From: Planctomycetaceae bacterium
GTDB taxonomy: Bacteria > Planctomycetota > Planctomycetia > Planctomycetales > Planctomycetaceae
Assembly (NCBI GenBank): GCA_020426505.1
Contig: JAGQPX010000048.1
Location: 1-48,477 of the forward strand
Reading direction: 5' to 3'
DNA: 48,477 nucleotides
Shown here: piece by piece, positions 32,942-42,029 of the stretch
How positions within the stretch are numbered: position 1 is the stretch's first letter
How the letters are laid out: the number at the start of each line of letters is the position of its first letter
Notes under the pieces: generated by a model
Databases searched by the model: none
Seen by the model: the letters and a program-made list of their open reading frames with translations, nothing else
What the model was told of the DNA's origin: nothing
Made by a program: the position numbers and the translations under genes

Positions 32942-32987
32942 TCCACTTCCTTTTTTGATATCGGTTTCGAGAGGGGTCATCGCCATT

Positions 32988-34295
32988 TCACGTATACCGA
33001 ACTTCCCGGTGCTGTTCCTCGAAGTATTCGGTCAACAGGCTGTCGACTTGCAGCAGTCCCTTGCGGGTGAGGACGATGCCGTCGTCCTCGACTTCGAGGT
33101 AGCCGGCTCGCTCCTGATTGGCGAGTGGCTCCGCGAACTCTTCGAGCGGGTTGACGCCGAACTTGCGGACGAACGGCTCGGCCTCGACGCGGCCTTCCTT
33201 CATTTGCAGGACCCATTCGCGGATGAGCCTCTGATGATCCGTCGGCACCAGCGCCCGCTTGACCGGCAATTGCCCGTCGTGGACGGTCGACATGTAAGTC
33301 TCGATCTCAGCATCGTTCTGATAGTGGACTCCCTGAAAGTGTCCGAACGACGAGACGCCGACGGCGAGGATGTCGCTCCCCCGGAACAGGTTGTCACGGT
33401 AGACGAAGTGATCCGTGTCGCGACTCTTGACCAGTTCGTTGCCGGACGACACCTGATACCCGGCTGCCAGAAACTTGTCGATCGCTTCGCTGGCCCAGCG
33501 GCGTTTGGTCGGCCAGTCGGCGACAGGCGACTCGATCCCCTGCTCCTGCATCTCTTTCGAGTAGGTCGTGTTCCAGGGGAGTTCCATCTGATAGATCGTG
33601 ACGTTGTCCGGCTCCATGTCGATCGCCTTCTCGACACACGCATGCCAGTTGTCGTCCGTCTCGCCGACCATGCCTGCGATGAGATCGATGTTCACCTGCG
33701 GAAAGCCGACCTGCTGAATCCAACCGTAGGCCCGTTCGATTTCCGGCGAGAGATGGGCGCGGCCGTTCTCTTCGAGGATGGTGTCACTGAAGTTCTCAAC
33801 GCCAAGCGAGACGCGGGTAATGCCGATCTCCTTGAGGGTCTGCACCTTCTCCAGCGAGAGCGTCCCCGGCTCACACTCGAACGTAACTTCCTCAGCGTTG
33901 TCCCAGGAGATCCACCGACTGAGGCGTTCGCGCAGCAGAAGCAACTGTTTGGAACTCAGATACGACGGCGTCCCTCCACCGAAGTAGACGAATCGCAGCG
34001 ACCGCCCGACGATGCCCGGCTTGTCCTTCAGCAGTTGCACCTCCGCATCAAGCGTGTCGACGTAGTTCTTGATTGTCTCCGCATTCTGCTGAGTATAGAC
34101 CCGGAAGTAGCAGAACTTACATCGCTTGCGACAGAACGGAATGTGCAGATACATCCCCAGCGGCACCGACTTGTCGGCCTCTTGTTCGATCACAGCGTGG
34201 AACGCGGGCACCGCCTCCCGCGTCCACTGCGAGAACGGAGGGTAGTTCGAGATGAAATAGCTGCCGATTTCCGTTGTCGTCGCGTCAGTCGCCAT
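32988..34295 (-). CDS. HemN/HemW-like radical SAM protein
   Basis: This 435-residue protein has the radical SAM signature C-x3-C-x2-C as CRKRCKFC (Cys55, Cys59, Cys62 counted from the ATG), then the HemN-like [10 protein letters not shown] and the [11 protein letters not shown] strand. The C-terminal HemN region contains [22 protein letters not shown] and ends in a winged-helix-like part ([13 protein letters not shown] ... [12 protein letters not shown]). Such proteins include coproporphyrinogen III dehydrogenases and heme chaperones (HemW), so the exact role is open. The HemW/HemN family needs SAM and a 4Fe-4S cluster. A TTG codon at 34298 precedes the ATG at 34295. No other heme gene is nearby. 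Confidence 0.87.
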   Translation of the reverse strand: MATDATTTEIGSYFISNYPPFSQWTREAVPAFHAVIEQEADKSVPLGMYLHIPFCRKRCKFCYFRVYTQQNAETIKNYVDTLDAEVQLLKDKPGIVGRSLRFVYFGGGTPSYLSSKQLLLLRERLSRWISWDNAEEVTFECEPGTLSLEKVQTLKEIGITRVSLGVENFSDTILEENGRAHLSPEIERAYGWIQQVGFPQVNIDLIAGMVGETDDNWHACVEKAIDMEPDNVTIYQMELPWNTTYSKEMQEQGIESPVADWPTKRRWASEAIDKFLAAGYQVSSGNELVKSRDTDHFVYRDNLFRGSDILAVGVSSFGHFQGVHYQNDAEIETYMSTVHDGQLPVKRALVPTDHQRLIREWVLQMKEGRVEAEPFVRKFGVNPLEEFAEPLANQERAGYLEVEDDGIVLTRKGLLQVDSLLTEYFEEQHREVRYT

Positions 34296-34298
34296 CAA

Positions 34299-34624
34299 CT
34301 TGCTTTCGTGGGGAGAGTCCGACGGGCTGAGACCGAGAGGTCTCGAAACCCATTATTCCCGATTCGTCGCCATAGGGCAAAGGGGAGTCGTCCCTGATCG
34401 ATGGTCGGATTCATTTGCGACTCGGTGTGCATTGCATCAGTCGCACCGATTATGCCGTTGAATGTTTCCGTCAGCGTGGTGCAATGGGAACGACTGGTCC
34501 AAACCGCGGGTTTTCCTCGACCGGATGGGAACGCCGCGGCGACGCCCGGTCCACTGCGAACTAGATTTTTGCGTAGGATCGTCCATTCCCCGCAATCCGC
34601 CGTTTCGGGCGAGGAGTCTCGCAA
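34299..34624. other. intergenic region, divergent promoter area
   Basis: There are 326 bases between the radical SAM gene (minus) and the TadE cassette (plus), with no credible gene. A small hairpin (GAGACC, loop GAGA, GGTCTC) is at 34329-34344. Near the TadE side, TAGGAT around 34574 is a -10-like hexamer, but a matching -35 is not evident. GGAG before the GTG at 34625 is its Shine-Dalgarno. Confidence 0.4.
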
Positions 34625-35041
34625 GTGCGTCGCGTTCAGCTGCAATCATCGGAACAACGTTCGAATCGTGAGGGCCTCGCACTCGTTGAGTTCGCGATCT
34701 TTCTGCCCATTGTGTCGATGCTGGTTTTCGGTGCGATTGAAACTGCGAACATGATCTATCTCCGTCAGGGGTTGACCATGACCGCGTACGAAGTCGCACG
34801 TTCGGTTTCGAGTCATGGTGGAGTGCACGCCGACGCGGTGATCCGAGGTCAGCAGGTTCTTGCGGCCCGCAAGATCAACGGTGCATCGATCACCGTCAGC
34901 CCGACCATCAACTCGTCGACGCTCCCCGGAACGATGATCAGTGTGACGGTCACGGCTGGGGCAGATGCCAACGCCACCGGACCGCAGTGGTTTTGTCAAG
35001 GCTTCAGTCTCTCCAAAACCGTGATCATGTCACGCATGTGA
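34625..35041 (+). CDS. TadE-like pseudopilin
   Basis: The 138-residue protein has the TadE/TadF layout: a short basic N-terminus (RRVQLQSSEQRSNREG), then a hydrophobic helix (LALVEFAIFLPIVSMLVFGAIE, split here around residue 19-40) carrying the conserved Glu of the processing site (VEFA), and a beta-rich tail. TadV-like prepilin peptidases cleave just before such segments in the Flp pilus system. GTG is used as the start with GGAG upstream. It is the first gene of a tight three-gene set: the next starts eight bases after its stop. Confidence 0.85.
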   Translation: MRRVQLQSSEQRSNREGLALVEFAIFLPIVSMLVFGAIETANMIYLRQGLTMTAYEVARSVSSHGGVHADAVIRGQQVLAARKINGASITVSPTINSSTLPGTMISVTVTAGADANATGPQWFCQGFSLSKTVIMSRM

Positions 35042-35048
35042 GTCCCAA

Positions 35049-36236
35049 ATGAGGCGTTACAGACTTCAACGGCATCATGATCAGCCGCTGCATCAGCGCA
35101 GCGGAGCGATGATCGTGTTAATGGTATTTTCGATCGTTCTGTTCCTGATCACGGCTGCGTTCTCCGTTGACGTTGCCTATATGCAACTGGTGCGATGCGA
35201 ATTGCGTGTGGCCACTGATGCCGCCGCCAAAGCTGCAGCTGCCGAGTTAAGTCGCTCGCAGAGTGATGCCAACGCGGTGCAAGAGGCAATCGACGTCGCA
35301 AACGCCAACTCGGTCGCTGGTCGATCGCTCGTGATCCAGGCGAGTGATGTTGAAATTGGCCGCGCAGACCTTCAACCTGATGGAAGCTGGGCTTTCACGA
35401 ACGGCACACCTCATACGGCAGTCCGTGTGACGGCGTTGATGTCTGATGCGACGCCGTCTGGATCCGTCCCACTGTACTTCGGTCGCTTGTTCGGGTTCCG
35501 CGAATTCACTCCACAACGGATCTCGACCGCGTCCTACTTCGAGCAGGAAGTCTGCCTCGTCATCGACCGCTCACACTCGATGTGTTTCGATCTTTCGGGG
35601 ACTCCCTGGAGCTATCCCCCCGGCATGCCGACGAATCCGGACGAAGTTGCTCATCCCCCCGAAGACAACGGCAGTCGATGGGCAACGATCGAGGATGCCG
35701 TTGATCTGTTTCTGGCGATCGTGTCGGGTGTCAATCCGGCACCGCGAGTCGCGTTGGTGACCTGGGCCTCTGAAATGGACACGTCGACCTACGAATACAG
35801 CATCACCGGCTCAACATCACCAGCCGTCACGTATGAAGTCCCGCTGGCAGGAAGCAGTTATTCAGATATCAGTACGGCACTGACGGCCCGAGGAAATCTC
35901 CTCATGATCGGAGCCACGAATATGTCCGCCGGCATGGAGGCCGGGATTGACGTCCTGAACGGACCGGATGTGCGGGCCAATGCCCAGCGAACGATGGTGC
36001 TGATGAGTGATGGCCAATGGAACCAGGGGAGCAATCCGACTCAAACAGCCAATGATGCACATAAAGACGGAATCATTATTCACACGGTCTCGTTCCTCGA
36101 CGCGGCCGATCAGCAGGATATGCAAAAAATCGCCACCAGGACCGGCGGTCGGCATTACCACGCCTCAAACCGTGACGAGTTGATCGCCGCATTCGAGGAC
36201 CTCGCTCGGATCCTTCCTGCAACGCTGACCGACTGA
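35049..36236 (+). CDS. TadG-like protein with von Willebrand A domain
   Basis: The 395-residue protein starts with a Tad-type hydrophobic segment (about 20-42: AMIVLMVFSIVLFLITAAF, then SVDVAYMQLVRCELRVATDAA). A von Willebrand A domain from about residue 165 to 390 follows, with MIDAS residues Asp173, Ser175 and Ser177 in DRSHSM and a later ATNMSAGMEAGID metal-loop threonine. TadG proteins anchor the Flp/Tad pilus to the envelope or bind partners. The protein is made together with the flanking TadE-like products. No Tad ATPase, secretin or prepilin peptidase is in this window, so the function may be outside pilus assembly. Confidence 0.85.
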   Translation: MRRYRLQRHHDQPLHQRSGAMIVLMVFSIVLFLITAAFSVDVAYMQLVRCELRVATDAAAKAAAAELSRSQSDANAVQEAIDVANANSVAGRSLVIQASDVEIGRADLQPDGSWAFTNGTPHTAVRVTALMSDATPSGSVPLYFGRLFGFREFTPQRISTASYFEQEVCLVIDRSHSMCFDLSGTPWSYPPGMPTNPDEVAHPPEDNGSRWATIEDAVDLFLAIVSGVNPAPRVALVTWASEMDTSTYEYSITGSTSPAVTYEVPLAGSSYSDISTALTARGNLLMIGATNMSAGMEAGIDVLNGPDVRANAQRTMVLMSDGQWNQGSNPTQTANDAHKDGIIIHTVSFLDAADQQDMQKIATRTGGRHYHASNRDELIAAFEDLARILPATLTD

Positions 36237-36256
36237 CAACCACCGAGTCCTTCGCC

Positions 36257-36685
36257 ATGCGAACTCACAGAACAAATAATCAACAACCTGAGCAGCGGTC
36301 CGGCGTGGTCTCGGTTGAGATGGCCCTGACACTGCCGATCTACTTCTCGCTGCTGTTCGGTGCGATGGAAATTGCCCGTGTAAACGTCGTGCTGCACACG
36401 ATGGAGAACGCTGCCTATGAAGGAGCACGTCGCCTGATCGTACCGGGTGCAACCGTTGCCCAGGGAGAAGCGACGACCCTCGCCGGACTGACAGCGGTGA
36501 AGATCAAGAATCCCACCGTGACCGTCACGCCCGATCCGCTCACCGGCATCGAGACTCAGGTCACTGTCACGATCAGCGTTCCGCTCAACGACAATGCCTG
36601 GGTCACTCCCAACATCTTCAAGGACATGACCCTCACCCGCTCCTGCACGCTCAACACCGAACGTACAGTGACGGTCGTTGAGTGA
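36257..36685 (+). CDS. second TadE-like pseudopilin
   Basis: The 142-residue protein has the same layout as the first gene in the cassette: basic N-terminus, then VVSVEMALTLPIYFSLLFGA with the conserved Glu (VEMA), and a beta-rich tail ending in TLNTERTVTVVE. It follows the VWA gene by 20 bases. The two TadE copies differ strongly in sequence outside the hydrophobic segment, so they are paralogues with separate roles and not a recent duplication. The gene ends six bases from the convergent epimerase-like gene. Confidence 0.83.
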   Translation: MRTHRTNNQQPEQRSGVVSVEMALTLPIYFSLLFGAMEIARVNVVLHTMENAAYEGARRLIVPGATVAQGEATTLAGLTAVKIKNPTVTVTPDPLTGIETQVTVTISVPLNDNAWVTPNIFKDMTLTRSCTLNTERTVTVVE

Positions 36686-36691
36686 CAGTGA

Positions 36692-37585
36692 TCACGCTTC
36701 GACGTCATCCTGCGGAGCGTATCCGAGGTATCGCTGCGCCTCGTCGAGACTCCACGCCATCCCGGTGTTACCCGAGACGCCGTTGACGACCACACTTGGC
36801 TCTGGCCATGTATCAGCCTTTGCCAAGACAGCGCGCTCGAAGAGTTGGGCGAAGTCGCGGTTGGAGAGCCACATGTGGCGGAACCAGAGGTCGGCCCGCT
36901 CGAAATCAGCGTCACGTTCGATGCCGATTGCTTGCGTGGGTGTGCCAGCTGCGGAGAGTGTCGCGGGCTCGTTCTCGCCCGGCTGGCACCAGCCGACACG
37001 CACAGACACGAACGTCGTACGGCCATCGGCTCGTGTCCCCAAGGCCTGACACAGACGCTCACCGCTGCTCTTGGCGACCGCGTACGGAGTCGAGTCCATT
37101 TCACGCTCGCCCACTTGCCAGACCGTTCCGACCGCGTGCTCCAGACTTGTCGTGAGTTCACCCGTACCGATCGTGTCCGCCAGTGGCGAGTTTTTGTAGC
37201 GGCCCATCACATGATTCGACGAGACAAACACAAACCGTCCAACTCCCACGTCGACGCTGGCCAACGCCACGTTCAGCGTCATGTCGAGCGACCGATTGGC
37301 ATCATCCCAACTCGCTTCCGGAAACGGATTCTGAGCCGCGAAGTGAACGACCGCGTCTGAACGATCGACGGCGTCCCGCCAACGACGGTCCTGCCAGTCC
37401 AGCAGGTCGGAGGAGACGAATTCACACTTTCCCGTTTGCACTGCCGACAGTTCACCCAGTTGCTCACTCGATGGTACATGCAGGTCAAGACCAATCACGC
37501 GTCTGACATCCGCATGTGCCGACATGTGTTGCACGAACTTCCAACCAAGGTTACCCAATGCCCCGGTGATCGCGACCGTTTTCAT
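36692..37585 (-). CDS. NAD(P)-dependent epimerase/dehydratase (extended SDR)
   Basis: The 297-residue protein is an extended short-chain dehydrogenase. The dinucleotide-binding motif is TGALGNLG (Gly8, Gly11, Gly14), the catalytic Tyr168 and Lys172 lie in YAVAKSSGE, and Ser122/123 in FVSSNHVMG could complete the triad. The closest functional types are nucleotide-sugar epimerases and uronate dehydrogenases; the short length and FVSSNHVMGRY segment favour the uronate dehydrogenase-like subgroup, but this is tentative. The enzyme is cytoplasmic. The gene stands alone on the minus strand. Confidence 0.88.
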   Translation of the reverse strand: MKTVAITGALGNLGWKFVQHMSAHADVRRVIGLDLHVPSSEQLGELSAVQTGKCEFVSSDLLDWQDRRWRDAVDRSDAVVHFAAQNPFPEASWDDANRSLDMTLNVALASVDVGVGRFVFVSSNHVMGRYKNSPLADTIGTGELTTSLEHAVGTVWQVGEREMDSTPYAVAKSSGERLCQALGTRADGRTTFVSVRVGWCQPGENEPATLSAAGTPTQAIGIERDADFERADLWFRHMWLSNRDFAQLFERAVLAKADTWPEPSVVVNGVSGNTGMAWSLDEAQRYLGYAPQDDVEA

Positions 37586-37743
37586 CTGTTCTGTCCTTTT
37601 GGTTCGACGACTGGTTTGTTCGGATTGAGATTGTTGGCAGGCTCACCAGCCGCGCCCGTCAGGAAGCGGATCCTGGCCCAGTGGCATTCCTCATCCTGAT
37701 GGTCGCGGCTAGTACGGCAACTCACGAGATCCAACCCGACAAA

Positions 37744-38634
37744 TCACGACATTCGTGATGAGAATCCCGTTATCGGCAAATGTTTGTTAATCCATCTCAA
37801 CAGGTCGTCGTACACCTGCTCACGCTCCAGTTCGTTGAGTGTCTCGTGAAACAGTCCGTCGTACAACTTGAGGGACTTGTCCCGACTGCCCAGACGATCG
37901 AACAGCATTTGTGACCCGGCCGGGTTGGTGATCTGGTCATCCGTGCCATGAAACATCAGCGTGGGAACATCGATCGTGCCAGCCTGCTGCATCAGCCGAT
38001 CAATCGCTTTGAGCAGCTGCGAGCCTGTGCGGGCGCGGATGCCGTCGTGGTCGACGAGCGGATCGTCTCGATAGTCGGTCGCCCGCCCGACGTCACGGGT
38101 GATCAATGTCGGATCGAGTTTGACCGTCGCCAATCGCGGGGCAACCGCAGCGATGACGTGCGACAGCCTCGCCAGCACCGGCGAGATGTCGGCCCCGCGT
38201 GCAAATGCTCCGCTGCTGAGGATGAGCCCCGTCAACTTTGGACGACGTTTGATCGCCCACAGTGCAGCAACTGTCGCCCCCATGCTGTGCCCCATCAGCA
38301 AGCGAGGCGTCCCCGCAAACTCTCGATCAGCCTGTTCGCGCAGCACATCCAGATCGGCAAGATAGTCGTCAAAGTCATGCACATACGCGCGATGTCCAGC
38401 GGACAATCCATGCCCGTTCAAATCGATGGCAATCGTCGCCAAGCCGATCGTCCCCAGCCGATTCGCCAGTTCCTCGTAGCGACCACAGTGATCGGCCAGT
38501 CCATGGATGAATATGACATGCCCGACCAGCTCGTCACCGATTCCGTTTGGTCGCCAGATTCGACCGGACAGCCTTCCGGTCGAGGAATCAGCCGTGAATG
38601 TGCTCGTCGATATTGATTGAATGACAGCTGGCAT
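37744..38634 (-). CDS. alpha/beta hydrolase, monoacylglycerol lipase/lysophospholipase-like
   Basis: The 296-residue enzyme has the serine hydrolase triad: Ser117 in GHSMG, an Asp at 232 or 233 in HGTDDQIT, and His263 in GLFHETLNE. The oxyanion region VIFIHGLADHCGRYEELANRL and the DLNGHGLSAGHR segment are characteristic of the monoacylglycerol lipase (PldB/YtpA-like) family, which cleaves esters of monoglycerides or lysolipids. The frame continues to 38688, but ATG 38634 has GGAGA four bases upstream and yields the standard N-terminus. No signal peptide is visible, so it is probably cytoplasmic. Confidence 0.88.
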   Translation of the reverse strand: MPAVIQSISTSTFTADSSTGRLSGRIWRPNGIGDELVGHVIFIHGLADHCGRYEELANRLGTIGLATIAIDLNGHGLSAGHRAYVHDFDDYLADLDVLREQADREFAGTPRLLMGHSMGATVAALWAIKRRPKLTGLILSSGAFARGADISPVLARLSHVIAAVAPRLATVKLDPTLITRDVGRATDYRDDPLVDHDGIRARTGSQLLKAIDRLMQQAGTIDVPTLMFHGTDDQITNPAGSQMLFDRLGSRDKSLKLYDGLFHETLNELEREQVYDDLLRWINKHLPITGFSSRMS

Positions 38635-38747
38635 TGTCTCCGGCAAGATGAGAAACCTTGAAACACAACCGCTGCAAGATACCAGCATTCATACGGCTCT
38701 CAAACGATACGATCTCATCGAGTCGCAGTTTGCTGGCCGAGTCGGAT

Positions 38748-41729
38748 TCACTTCAATCGCCGTTTGGCCTTTTGTTTGGCGGCGGCGAAGACGTCGGTTG
38801 CCGGTTTCTTCTCCGCGGCCTTCTGAGGGGTACTGCTTCGGCTTGGCGGGCCTGTCGACGGATGGACAACTTCTTTAGCCGAAGCAGTGGCACTTTCGGT
38901 TGATGGAGATTCGGCCGGACGTTTCTCGCGTTTCGGCAGGGACAGCTTCCATTGGGGTAACCATCCGCGCGGCTTCATCACTTCCGGAATGCCAGCTGTC
39001 GCCGCGTCGGTGAAGCGTTCCCACAGAGACAGCCTTCGACCAGCGATCTCCAGCACGAGCAGTGTGATCCCCAGGATGAACAACCATGGCAACAGTGACG
39101 ATGTGCGGGCGGATCGTGGAGGGTTTTGGAGGACATCCAGCACGTCTGGTCGCTCGACGCCGCCGCTCAACTCAGCGACCTCGGCCAGAATCTCGCTGCC
39201 GGTCGGGAGCCCCTCGCGTGGATCGAACTCTGGAGAATACGGCAACGACACGGCCGGTCCCCGTTTGATCTCACGGCCGCGCGTCTTCACGAGCGTCCGC
39301 CAGTTGCCCGTGCGATCCATGCGGAAGCGGCCTTCGAGTGTGTCTGGACCGACCCAGGTGAAGTCCGGTGCGATCGGTGCTGCTCGATCATCCGCCGGCG
39401 GGACAACGACCAACTCAGGCATTTCGCCCGATCCCTTCTCCGGTCGAATCGGGTCCAACTCGACCGTGATGACGGCGTCTTGTCCCTGACGGTCGATGTC
39501 CACGAACACATCATCCGGATCATCGCCACCCAACAACCAGCGGGCGTGAGTGATCAGAAAATCATCGTAGGAGTCCCATCGACCAAACCGGCCGGAGTAT
39601 TGGCCATCGACTTCCAAAGTGACCGCAGCCACGCGCCCGAGTCCTCGATACCAGAATGCAGCCCACGGAGCCGCGTACTCGTCGGCTGAGATGACGGCCG
39701 CCGTCGCGTCCGGCTTGAGGTAACTCAGGTTGTACCCGTCGACCGTCGGGAACGCGCCCAAAGGGAGGTTTCCGAGCAACTGCGCATCAGCGAGCGGTGT
39801 GCCGTCGATCCCGTTCGGCTGCGTCTCCGGGTCCTTTTCGATGAAGCTGCTACGGGCGACCGACATCGTGTCTTCGGTGAACAGTCGCGGCAACTCCGAC
39901 GGGTCGGTCGTGAACATGATGTTCCCGCTGCCTCGCGTGGCGATGTCCTGCAGCAACTTCGCATCGACGTCCGCCATCGTCCCCAAACCAATCACACTGA
40001 CGGTGATGCCTGCCGTCTCGTACTTCGACAGCAATGACTTGTACGAACCCGGCTCCTCGCTGTCGGCAGCGTCGGAGAACAGGATGATGTGCTTGGTCGC
40101 CTGCTCGGCTTTCATCAACTGCTGACCGGCCGCTACGAGAGCCTCGTAGACGAAGATGCCGCCCCCCATGCTTTCGATCGTGAGGGCCTTGCGAGCGATC
40201 GCTTCCGGGTCTTCGACGGGGGTCAGTTGCTGAATCGTGTGCGGGGTGCTGTCGACCGCGATGACCGCCACACTGTCGCCAGCGGAAAGTAGCCGCACGC
40301 ACTCGGCCGTCCCGAGATTCGCAAGGTCCATCTTCGTTTTGCCGCCGGCCACCGGCGCGGACATTGAGCCGCTGCGGTCGAGAGCGATAGCGATGGCAAC
40401 GCGTGTCTTGCGATGTTCCTCGCGGATCTCCATCGACACGGGAAGGACGTCGTCCAGCGGACTGTTGAAGTACCCACCAGCGCCAAAGCTCCGTTGTCCG
40501 CCCGTCAGCAACAGTCCGCCGCCGAGGTCCTCGACGAACTGCGCCAGTCGTTCCATCTTGACGCGACCGAACTCCTTCGCCGGAACGTTCTCGATGATCA
40601 CGGCCCGATACGGATCAAGGGCATCCTGCGTGAGAGGATGCGTCCCGGCGACAGCGAGGTCGACCGGCAGTCGAGCCGACCGCAACGCCCGCACGATGTT
40701 CCCCTCCGCGCCGTCCGAGTTGAGCACCAGAATTCGTGGCCCTGCATCCACTCGCACGAGACCCGCCCCCACGTTGTTCTCGCGCAAGGGGTCGTCCGGC
40801 ACTTCGAGTTCGACCGTGTAATTGTGCATGCCCCCTTCCTCAATGAGATCACGGAACGCCAACCGGTTTGTTCCGGTCAGAAAGGGGCCGTCCTGAGTCG
40901 CGACCGGATTGCCGTTTCGCAGGACTCTCAACGTCCCGTCGACGTCCTTATCCGCGAACAGCGACACCGAAAACTGAAACGGCTCACGCGGCGACACCGT
41001 CTCCGGCAGCGAGATTGATCGCACAGCCGCATCACCGGCCCGGAGACGTTCATACGTCCGAAAGTCGATCGGTACGCCCAGTTCACGAGCCCGCCGAGCT
41101 CCGGAGAGGGGGGACGCTCCATTCGATTCGCCATCGGAGAGAACCAGAATCCGCGCCGGTCGATTGGGGTCGATCAGGTTCAACGACGTCAGGATCGCAT
41201 CATCGAGATCACTCCCGTCGGGCAGCACCTCACGCGTGAATGACTCCAGCAAGGCGTCTTGTGACAACTCGTGTTCGATCTGAGCATCGCTGCCGAAGGT
41301 CACGACACCGACTCGATCGCCCGGTCCGCGATTGGATTCGAGATTGTTGATGAGTTCGAGGACACTCCCGTGCGAGTCGCCCGGCATGGACAACGAGCGA
41401 TCAGCGATGACCACCACGTCGATCCCGTCTCCGCCCCGGTTCCAGCGGGGTCCGGTCAGGGCGAACAGCAACAAGCAAATGAGGAGGAGGCGAATCGCTC
41501 CCGTGACCCGAGCAGTCCGTAACCACGGCCAAAGAAACATCACAACCGGTACGACCAACCAGACATGTGACCACCAGGGCAAAAGGCCGATCCAAAGGGC
41601 CTGAAGTGCAATCCAGCCCGCCACCGGTGCCGCCCATACCCATGACGGGCAAAACCCTCCCCATCGCGCAAACCCATACACCAGCGGGATCGCAAGCAGC
41701 AGGAATTCAGGGTATTGCAGTTGGATCAT
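38748..41729 (-). CDS. large membrane protein: VWA - GATase-like - VWA
   Basis: The 993-residue protein starts with two to four hydrophobic segments (residues 5-95). A first von Willebrand A domain follows (about 100-230, MIDAS Asp110 in DRSLSM), a short beta domain, a glutamine-amidotransferase-like fold (about 330-430: ILVLNSDGAEG, AVIIENVPA, GGGLLLTGGQRSFGAGG), and then a second VWA (about 440-620, Asp451 in DRSGSMS). A further transmembrane helix lies near 890 (LLPWLFILGITLLVLEIAG), and the tail is Lys/Ser/Pro-rich. The architecture recalls BatA/BatB-like and planctomycete VWA proteins; no GATase catalytic Cys is apparent, so the fold is probably a binding module. The function is unknown. 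The gene is on the same strand as the lipase-like gene. Confidence 0.85.
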   Translation of the reverse strand: MIQLQYPEFLLLAIPLVYGFARWGGFCPSWVWAAPVAGWIALQALWIGLLPWWSHVWLVVPVVMFLWPWLRTARVTGAIRLLLICLLLFALTGPRWNRGGDGIDVVVIADRSLSMPGDSHGSVLELINNLESNRGPGDRVGVVTFGSDAQIEHELSQDALLESFTREVLPDGSDLDDAILTSLNLIDPNRPARILVLSDGESNGASPLSGARRARELGVPIDFRTYERLRAGDAAVRSISLPETVSPREPFQFSVSLFADKDVDGTLRVLRNGNPVATQDGPFLTGTNRLAFRDLIEEGGMHNYTVELEVPDDPLRENNVGAGLVRVDAGPRILVLNSDGAEGNIVRALRSARLPVDLAVAGTHPLTQDALDPYRAVIIENVPAKEFGRVKMERLAQFVEDLGGGLLLTGGQRSFGAGGYFNSPLDDVLPVSMEIREEHRKTRVAIAIALDRSGSMSAPVAGGKTKMDLANLGTAECVRLLSAGDSVAVIAVDSTPHTIQQLTPVEDPEAIARKALTIESMGGGIFVYEALVAAGQQLMKAEQATKHIILFSDAADSEEPGSYKSLLSKYETAGITVSVIGLGTMADVDAKLLQDIATRGSGNIMFTTDPSELPRLFTEDTMSVARSSFIEKDPETQPNGIDGTPLADAQLLGNLPLGAFPTVDGYNLSYLKPDATAAVISADEYAAPWAAFWYRGLGRVAAVTLEVDGQYSGRFGRWDSYDDFLITHARWLLGGDDPDDVFVDIDRQGQDAVITVELDPIRPEKGSGEMPELVVVPPADDRAAPIAPDFTWVGPDTLEGRFRMDRTGNWRTLVKTRGREIKRGPAVSLPYSPEFDPREGLPTGSEILAEVAELSGGVERPDVLDVLQNPPRSARTSSLLPWLFILGITLLVLEIAGRRLSLWERFTDAATAGIPEVMKPRGWLPQWKLSLPKREKRPAESPSTESATASAKEVVHPSTGPPSRSSTPQKAAEKKPATDVFAAAKQKAKRRLK

Positions 41730-42029
41730 CAGTTCTCACCGTGTGATGCCCTCATTCTACGCTGCTGCCTCCGCATGTGCGACGTCCCACAAGCACGGGG
41801 ACACCCCGTGCAGTTTGCGAACTCCTCGCAGTTCAGCCAATTTTCCTGAATCACTCATCCGCACTGGCCTTCACATCCGATGCAAGAGTATCCTTTGTAG
41901 TAGATTGCGTCGAAGGATTGACGTTAACACAGATGCAGGAGACGGTTCCGGGTTCTCCCCGGATTACGACACAAGTAGTGCGGACACGGAAGTCTGCTTG
42001 ATCGCAACACTTCCAAGAATACGCGCACA
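41730..42029. other. divergent intergenic region with one strong palindrome
   Basis: These 300 bases separate the VWA/GATase gene (minus) from the cyclophilin-like surface protein gene (plus). No gene is seen. A perfect hairpin, GCACGGGG, loop ACA, CCCCGTGC, is at 41793-41811, flanked by CCCACAA and AGTTTG. Because the region is between divergent genes it cannot be a terminator for either. Promoters for both genes should be here, but clear hexamers were not found. Confidence 0.6.
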
